From Larix kaempferi (Eukaryota > Streptophyta > Pinopsida > Pinales > Pinaceae): DNA of 64,000 nt. This document shows positions 58,660 to 64,000 of this stretch, piece after piece (position 1 is the stretch's first letter; each line of letters begins with the position of its first letter). The notes beneath the pieces are model-generated. The model was not told the DNA's origin. It ran no database searches and saw nothing but the letters and a program-made list of their open reading frames with translations. The position numbers and the translations under genes were made by a program. The stretch spans positions 37,959,501-38,023,500 of the forward strand of contig BSBM01000106.1 in assembly GCA_027924585.1 (NCBI GenBank), given 5' to 3'.

Positions 58660-58930
58660 AATTTGGCCCTGGGAGATTTGCAGATAGTCTTTCGAGGTTT
58701 TTCCTATGGCTTGTAATTTGGCCCTGGGATATCTGGCAAATGCTCTTTCGAGGTTTTTCTCTGTCCCTGGGAGATCCTATAGGTAGAGCTGTGTGCTCGT
58801 AATAGCCTGGGATGCTCTTGCAAGGTTTTGTAGTGAGGTCACATATAATATGGCCCTAGGAGATCCTATAGGTAGAGCTGTGTGCTTGTAACATCCTGGG
58901 ATGCTCTTTAGAGGTTTTGTGACCCACGTA
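58660..58930 (+). repeat. minisatellite 2 in the copia 3' region
   Basis: Four related units at about 58662, 58717, 58764 and 58852. Each has a CCCTGGGAGAT-like word followed by GCTCTTTCGAGGTTTT or close variants. The last two are longer and share GATCCTATAGGTAGAGCTGT. Confidence 0.8.
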
Positions 58931-59159
58931 ATAAGTCCTGAGGATTCCACAGTATGGCCAGTGATGATGAAGACCAGCAGGTGGTGGGCCTACATCCAGT
59001 ATGAAAAAGGACTGGCTCTGTAGAACTTCCTATGACGAGTAGAGTCAGAGATTGGTTGAGATAGCAGCAGTGACGATGATGATGATGATGCATCGATGAC
59101 GATGATCCCGAGAAGAAGACTTGTCTAGCAGATCTGTGTCGAGAAATACCTTCCTAGTT

Positions 59160-59168
59160 AAGAGGGAG
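59160..59168 (+). other. polypurine tract
   Basis: AAGAGGGAG directly before the 3' LTR. Confidence 0.88.
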
Positions 59169-59762
59169 TGTTGATTTATATGTAACTTCAGAATGTATTT
59201 CATCTATGTATTTCATATATATTTATTATACCCTTATAAGAGATGTGTTATTCCTCTATAAGGAAGTGTCGTCATGTGTATTGACAAGTGTCGCAAGTGT
59301 GTGTACTTGTCGATGGGTTATTAGACCACTAGGTGTGGGGTCGGCCCTGAAATATATATTATATTGTGGATGTACCTAGCTAGATAAGTTGGCCCCATAG
59401 TGTAACTGGAAAAACAGGTTAAGTATAAATAGAGATCGGGAGATCTCTATTTGATCATTCGGAAACTCACACTTCTCTCACTCAGAAAGTGGCGCACTAG
59501 TGAGGAGGAGGATCATCTGCTACTAGGAGACTATCTCTATGTATTTTGGTTGTACTTTGGTTGAGCCATTTCTCTCTCTATCTATGAGGAAGTTGTGGGG
59601 TTTTTCACCTTAGGTTTTTCCCCACGGAAACTCTGTGTCTCTTGTCTCTCATGCTTTTGATTCTTGTGATGATTGACATGTTTGTTATGATTGATATGCA
59701 TTACATGTTATTCTCTCATTAAAGATCCTAGAGTATTGTGAATTAATGCTCAAAATTTAACA
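59169..59762 (+). repeat. 3' LTR of the copia element (594 bp)
   Basis: TGTTGATT to TTTAACA, followed by gaagg. It keeps the intact TG end. Compared with the 5' LTR it has an extra 28 bp (ATTATACCCTTATAAGAGAT and on) and lacks GATATATTGT near 59700. Confidence 0.94.
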
Positions 59763-60154
59763 GAAGGTGTTCATTGTGCCTTGAAGCTGAAGAGTCAAAC
59801 ATGCACCTGGTAGTTGAATGTAAATTCACAGCTCAAGTCTGGAAAGAAATTGAGGTCCTTCTAAATTTTGAGTTCAATTGGAATGGAACCATTGTGCAGG
59901 ACTATTTGAAGATATGGTCTCTAAACTCTTATTACAAAGATAATAAGAGCTTGCCTCTAATAATTGCATGGATAATTTGGATAGTGAGAAATCAAACAAT
60001 CTTTGAAGACATATACCAAGTTCCTTTATTTTTTGCAAAAAATATTGTTGCAATCTTAAAATGCTTTCCTCGAGATGAGATAAAAATTAAATTAAGACAG
60101 GTGGAGGTAGAAGTAGTAAATTAGGCTTTACCTTGGTCTTTCTTCGATGGGGCA
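59763..60154 (+). pseudogene. LINE ORF2, second part (zf-RVT end to RNase H start)
   Basis: Continues the interrupted LINE: CSLCLEAEESNMHLVVECKF (the zinc-binding CX2C..H..C), IAWIIWIVRNQTIFED, then PWSFFDGAC, the first RNase H motif. After a TAG at 60122, coding-like sequence goes on to 60154, where a second copia element begins. Confidence 0.85.
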
Positions 60155-60742
60155 TGCTAATGTAATTGTAACTTCGGAAGATATTCACTTTTATATTTTA
60201 TATTGTATTTGTCTTTTATTATTGTACCTCCAAAGGATATGTTTATTCCTCCAGTCATAGAATTCATTATTGTATTTGAGTCATGTAAAGTCATTGAGGT
60301 TAACCCTCCATTGTATTTCGGGGCATTAGACCCCAGAGTGGAGTCATCAATGGGTTATTAGACTCTCCTAGAGAAGTCGTCCCAGTCAAGTACAACTAGG
60401 GGCTGACCTAGTTGGGTAAAAGGTCAAGTGAAAGATAAAGTATAAATAGAGAGGGTGCCTGTCTCATTTGGATCATTCACCCACTCACTCACTTCACATT
60501 AGTGAGAGAGAGGAGAAGTTCGCACAAGTGGAGAAGAGAGAAGCTATTAAAGACCATCTCTATTTTTGGGTTTTACTTTTGTGACCTTGTATTGGTGATC
60601 ATTCTATCTCTAAGGAAGTTGTGGGGTTTTCTACTTTATGGTTTCCCTGGGTAAAATCTTTATGTCTCTTGTGTTTATGATGTGCTTGTTATTCTCTCAG
60701 TAAGATCCTAGATAACTATTGATTAAATTGTGAAAAACTAAC
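60155..60742 (+). repeat. 5' LTR of the second copia copy (588 bp)
   Basis: Aligns with the LTRs at 52799 and 59169 from GTAACTTC(A/G)GAA at the start to the shared end. A TATA box is at 60441-60449. Clearly more diverged from them than they are from each other. Confidence 0.85.
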
Positions 60743-60754
60743 ATGGTATCAGAG
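60743..60754 (+). other. primer-binding site (initiator Met tRNA)
   Basis: TGGTATCAGAGC directly after the LTR. Confidence 0.9.
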
Positions 60755-61351
60755 CTAACCTGAGAAGATGACACTGTGCAGCTATTGAAGCTAGGGATTC
60801 TTATTTTTTGGAATTCTCTCCACAGATCATCAATAAAAATAGGCTAGGATAACTCACCTTTGGAGGGCGCATCTTTCTGTCGAAGCAGAAGTTGATTCTG
60901 ATCATTTTCACTTTTTGGCTTCTCACTATTGCAAGAAATTAGGGCTTTTCACAGATGTGGAATTTTGGAGTGAAATCAGCATAGGGAAGTGCTCCTCAAC
61001 AAAATCAAAATTTAGAGACCAAGATCGAAGTTTTTGGTTTGGTAAAACTCCCAGAAAGTCAAACCCTAATTTGACTTTGGACCTGAAAAACCAAAAAAAG
61101 CCAGAAATTGCAGATCAGAATTTTGCAAGTCAATTTTCAGGGGTCGATTTTTGGAATCTTCAAAAACCAAGTGTACCAGCCTGCTCACCTTAGTTGAGCA
61201 CATCTTTCCATCCAGACAGAAGTTTCAAATTCCAAATTTGAATTTTTAGGGTTTCTTTGACAAACCCTAGCCAGATCCAAAACCAGTTTCAGTAAATCCA
61301 AGTGGTAAGACCTAAAAGCTTTTCTATTTCCATTTGAGTTTCTCATTAAAA

Positions 61352-62410
61352 ATGTCTCACCACACCAAGATTGAGGATAAGCGTGAAGGGGCTGATAACT
61401 TCTGAGCATGGAAGTATAGGATTGGGCTTATCCTAGAAGAGAATGAATTGGACACCTATGTGAATGAAGAGGTTCCAGTTCCAGAGGGAGATGAGGCTAA
61501 AGCCTTACATAAGAAGAACTCGGTTAAGGCCAAGAGGATCATTGTTGATTCTATTAAGGATCACCTCATCCCACATATGTCTTCCTTAAATACACCCAAA
61601 GAGATGTTTGACTCCTTGACCAAGCTATTTGAAGGAAAGAATATAAATCCGAAGATGACCTTGCGAAACTAGTTGAAGAATGTGAAGATACAAAATACAG
61701 AGACCATGCAATCCTATTTTACAGGGGTCTCTCAACCCAAGGAGCAACTTGAAGTTGTGGGAGAAGATGTAGAAGATGGAGAAATTGTGATTACCACCTT
61801 GAATGGTCTTCCTAGATCATGGGACTCTTTCATTCAAGGGATTTGTGCTAGAAGGAAGTTAATCACATTCAGTAAGTTGTGGGAGGAATGCTCACAATAA
61901 GAAGCTCGACTTGTAGCTCGAGAAAAAATATGGGAGCAAACGACGATCAAGCTCTCACAACACACTCCAGGAGGAATAACAACAAGAGGGAGAACCATCA
62001 TCACAGTAAGAAAGAGAAACACCACCACCAAACTCAGAGGGAGAAATTTAGAAGATCCAGAAAAGATCTATCTAACATTAGATGCTATACATGGGATGAG
62101 AAGGGACACTACTCCAAAGATTGTCCCAGAAATAAAGTGGCTCCAACAAGAAGAAGACTAATAAGAAAAGACACTAGGCTCACACCGTGGAAGATGATGA
62201 ACCTGCAAGAAAGAGAACCAGAGACGAAAGTGAGGAATATTCAAGTGATGAAGAATATGTATTGTAATGAAGGTAACTAGTTACATGGGTTCATTCAAAA
62301 GGTTCCACCTCATAAGGTGAAACTAGAGATGACTTTCAGTATTACATGAAAGGAGTAAAATAAGCTACTGCAGAGTTGGACTCAGGAAAACAAATAAAGA
62401 TCAATAATTT
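61352..62410 (+). pseudogene. copia gag-protease remnant
   Basis: Starts ATG at 61352 (MSHHTKIEDKREGADNF), matching the Gag of the neighbour at 53949. In-frame stops follow at about 61403, 61670 and 61898, then a frameshift. The zinc knuckle in the shifted frame reads CYTWDEKGHYSKDC, so its second Cys is Trp and zinc binding is lost. Past 62280 a short piece equals the start of the protease region (PPHKV.L, ELDSGK). The rest of the polyprotein is missing. Confidence 0.85.
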
Positions 62411-62530
62411 ATGGAAGAATCACTCATCCATTTTCAACATTGGTTAAGGAAGCAAAAGATCAAGAGGGAGCACACTCCAGTAGTTCTTGCAAGGAATCAA
62501 ATATTGAGAGGGAGTCCACCCAACAACTAA

Positions 62531-62712
62531 AAAAAGATAAGTATTTGAATTTTAATTTCTTGTATATCTGATTACTTAAATAATATTGTTCAGTCATGTA
62601 CATACTTATGCTCCTAGATTTAGGATGTATATCATGCATGTTAGAAAAGTTGCATTAATGAACAAGATACTACTAATATGCAAGTAATGGGTAAGTGGCC
62701 TATGGTATTGTA
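62531..62712. other. unassigned spacer
   Basis: About 180 bp of AT-rich DNA between the worn copia copy and the gypsy LTR. It could be the 3' non-coding region of that copia copy. No motif seen. Confidence 0.4.
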
Positions 62713-63335
62713 TGTAATGTCCCCATTCAAATAAATCTCAAGTAGGGAAAATTCCACCAACCTACTAGTTTCCTAGGTTGGTGATCCGTGTCGTGTCCAG
62801 GAAGCATGAGGGGGACAACAATTCGACTGAATGAGTTGGCTCTATTATGGCGGAAGCTTAATAAACAGAATGATTAAAAGCAGGATTACGCAACATAGAT
62901 CAACACAAATATGCATAGACAATATGCAGGAATGCAAACTGTTCTTCTATTAGATGTAAACAAATCAAAACTAATGTATGTTACAATAGTATAAATGATT
63001 ATATATAATTTTGAGACGCTTGGGTGCCTTCCCGTTACGTTCAATTAAAAAGAAGAAGTTAGAACGGTTTCAATAGTTCAACCGTTACAGTCGACTCGAA
63101 GATAGAGAGACGGTCTATTGAAGTTCAATGGTCGCTAGTCACATGTCAACATTGCTTGTCGATGTCGTGAACTGTGAGGTTTTTGAACATGTCGAAGGTG
63201 CGGAATGTGTCGCGGTATGTCGAAGTCGAGACTCGTCAAAGTTGTGTCGAATTCAGAACCTGTCGAAGTCATGTCGAGTCGAAACTTGTCGAAGTTGTAT
63301 CGACATCGATGACTTGCCAACTATGATGCGGATCA
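62713..63335 (-). repeat. 3' LTR of the gypsy element (623 bp)
   Basis: Bounded by TGTAATGTCCCC on the left and GCGGATCA next to the polypurine tract on the right (plus view). The right third, which is the start of U3 in element orientation, carries many GTCGA words. No second copy is in the window, so the ends rest on the TG..CA and tract signals. Confidence 0.75.
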
Positions 63336-63349
63336 GACCTCCTTCCTTA
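63336..63349 (-). other. polypurine tract overlapping the pol stop codon
   Basis: Minus strand TTAAGGAAGGAGGTC, immediately before the LTR. The TAA of pol (63347-63349) lies at its start. Confidence 0.75.
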
Positions 63350-64000
63350 AGAAACAATGGTCTCCATTATTTGCTCGTAAAGGTGAGGAAACTTGTCAGA
63401 CAATTCAGTAACATAGTACCACTTTCCTTGAGATGGGAGCTGGCCATCTTTAGCAACCTGAAACAAGGGAATTGTGTTCGTCCTTGTAAGTCGTACTCGT
63501 CGTCCCACAATGGTGTAGCAAGGAAGAGGCTCCTAAACATTTGGATGGATGTCTTCGGGTTCTACTGTTGATAAGTCGTTGTGTTCCAACAAGGGTGCAT
63601 GGTATGGTCGAAGTAGATCCATGTTGGAGACTGGATGCAAACCCAGACATGCAAGAATGTCGAGTGGGAAAGCATTTTCGCCAATCTGTCGAAGAATACT
63701 ATATGGACCATATCACAAAGACCTGAGCTTCGTGAAAGGACCTGTGAAGCGCTCCTTCTTAAGATGTATCCAGACCTTATCCCCAATTTGGAATGTATGA
63801 GGAATACGATGCTTGTCGTGTCAGTCCTTAGCTTTCTTGTTTGCTCTGTGCAACATATACTGTGCTTGTTGCTGGATATCACAAATCTGTTCTCAAAACT
63901 TGAATGCTTTATCAACTTCTCACTGGCTGTAGTCGGTGTCAGAGATCAGCTATGTCAAGGAGATGATTAAGTCGATAGGCGTTGAGGGTTGAAATATGTA
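63347..64000 (-). pseudogene. gypsy pol C-terminus (integrase end)
   Basis: One minus-strand frame reads from the window edge through GDKVWIHLKKERFTGPFTKL, YGPYSILRQIGENAFPLD and LGLHPVSNMDLLRPY, the C-terminal region of gypsy integrase. It then runs through a Glu/Asp-rich link and a tail ending METIVS before TAA. In-frame stops at 63713-63715 (TGA) and 63533-63535 (TAG) and at least one near 63900 show decay. The catalytic core is outside the window. Confidence 0.82.

Larger units (their letters stand above)
52799..59762 (+). mobile_element. complete Ty1/copia retrotransposon, 6,964 bp
   Basis: LTRs 52799-53374 and 59169-59762, PBS at 53375, polypurine tract at 59160 and duplication gaagg on both sides. 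One long polyprotein frame in copia order follows, then about 1.2 kb of repeat-rich non-coding DNA before the 3' LTR. The LTRs differ at about twenty positions plus two indels by eye. A related decayed copy starts at 60155. Confidence 0.95.
50470..60154 (+). mobile_element. third L1-type LINE, split by a copia insertion
   Basis: LINE sequence runs from about 50470 to 52798 and resumes at 59763-60154. Removing the copia element and one copy of gaagg joins the reading frame exactly within the zinc-binding region. The start lies in the linker before RT, so the copy is probably 5'-truncated. Its 3' end is not visible because another copia element begins at 60155 within the RNase H start (SFFDGAC). 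Confidence 0.85.
60155..62530 (+). mobile_element. second copia copy, decayed, 3' part not found
   Basis: LTR 60155-60742 (TGCTAATG...CTAACA), PBS at 60743-60754, a worn gag from 61352, and a remnant of the protease region (about 62290-62400). After this no integrase, RT or 3' LTR is seen before the gypsy element at 62713, so the element was internally deleted or continues past the window. The left pentamer is gggca (60150-60154). It is a relative of the element at 52799. Confidence 0.8.
62713..64000 (-). mobile_element. Ty3/gypsy retrotransposon, 3' end only
   Basis: On the minus strand the pol C-terminus (64000-63347) is followed by a polypurine tract and a 3' LTR ending at 62713. The plus-strand view of the LTR starts TGTAATGTCCCC. 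The pentamer after the element is ttgta (62708-62712, plus view); its partner is past the right edge. The pol text places it in Ty3/gypsy. Confidence 0.85.

Noticed and set aside
57987-58930. Possible CRISPR-like spaced repeats
   Set aside because: Units are contiguous and drift gradually, as in minisatellites, with no unique spacers; they sit in a plant retrotransposon.

Overview
The window looks like transposon-dominated intergenic DNA from a land plant with a large genome. This is inferred from AT-rich sequence with long decayed stretches, primer-binding sites matching initiator methionine tRNA, L1-type LINEs that carry a C-terminal RNase H, and tRNA-derived SINE-like units. A gymnosperm would fit such low gene density, but nothing here proves it. 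I found no intact host protein-coding gene, rRNA or functional tRNA gene. Almost every coding trace belongs to a mobile element, and nearly all are broken.

Layout from left to right. 1-3822: minus-strand Ty1/copia element cut by the window edge. 3823-13862: old non-coding DNA with a pair of inverted repeats (4232-4415 and 7538-7722) and a worn LINE relic (about 9722-10540). 13868-23530: complete 9.66-kb LTR element with 2.06-kb LTRs, 5-bp target duplication taact, and an internal region without recognisable genes (a large non-autonomous derivative). Its LTR has a second polypurine tract-LTR-PBS module buried inside. 24240-24497: copia-type LTR remnant. 24610-30407: one broken minus-strand transposase-like gene, split by a 2.8-kb block of alternating purine-pyrimidine repeats, a solo LTR and a SINE. 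Upstream of it lie a 46-bp tandem array and a cluster of TCTCG/CGAGA palindromes.

33714-35410 and 37547-38004: solo LTRs with perfect target duplications (ttgtg, ataag). 38196-39438: two tRNA-like SINE candidates and a 75-bp tandem duplication. 39850-41490: AT-rich DNA with long tandem repeats. 41492-44180: 5'-truncated minus-strand LINE with an 11-bp target duplication. 44578-50135: full-length plus-strand LINE with an 11-bp target duplication and two decayed ORFs. About 50470-60154: a third LINE, split by a copia element (52799-59762, duplication gaagg) and hit again at 60155 by a related, decayed copia copy. 62713-64000: the 3' end of a minus-strand Ty3/gypsy element that runs off the right edge.

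The elements can be ordered by nesting: LINE first, then the two copia insertions. The gypsy copy lies to the right of the last one and probably landed in it. By eye, the LTR pair of the 9.66-kb element differs at roughly two dozen of 2,065 positions, and the copia pair at 52799-59762 at about twenty of roughly 570 plus two indels, so the large element inserted more recently.
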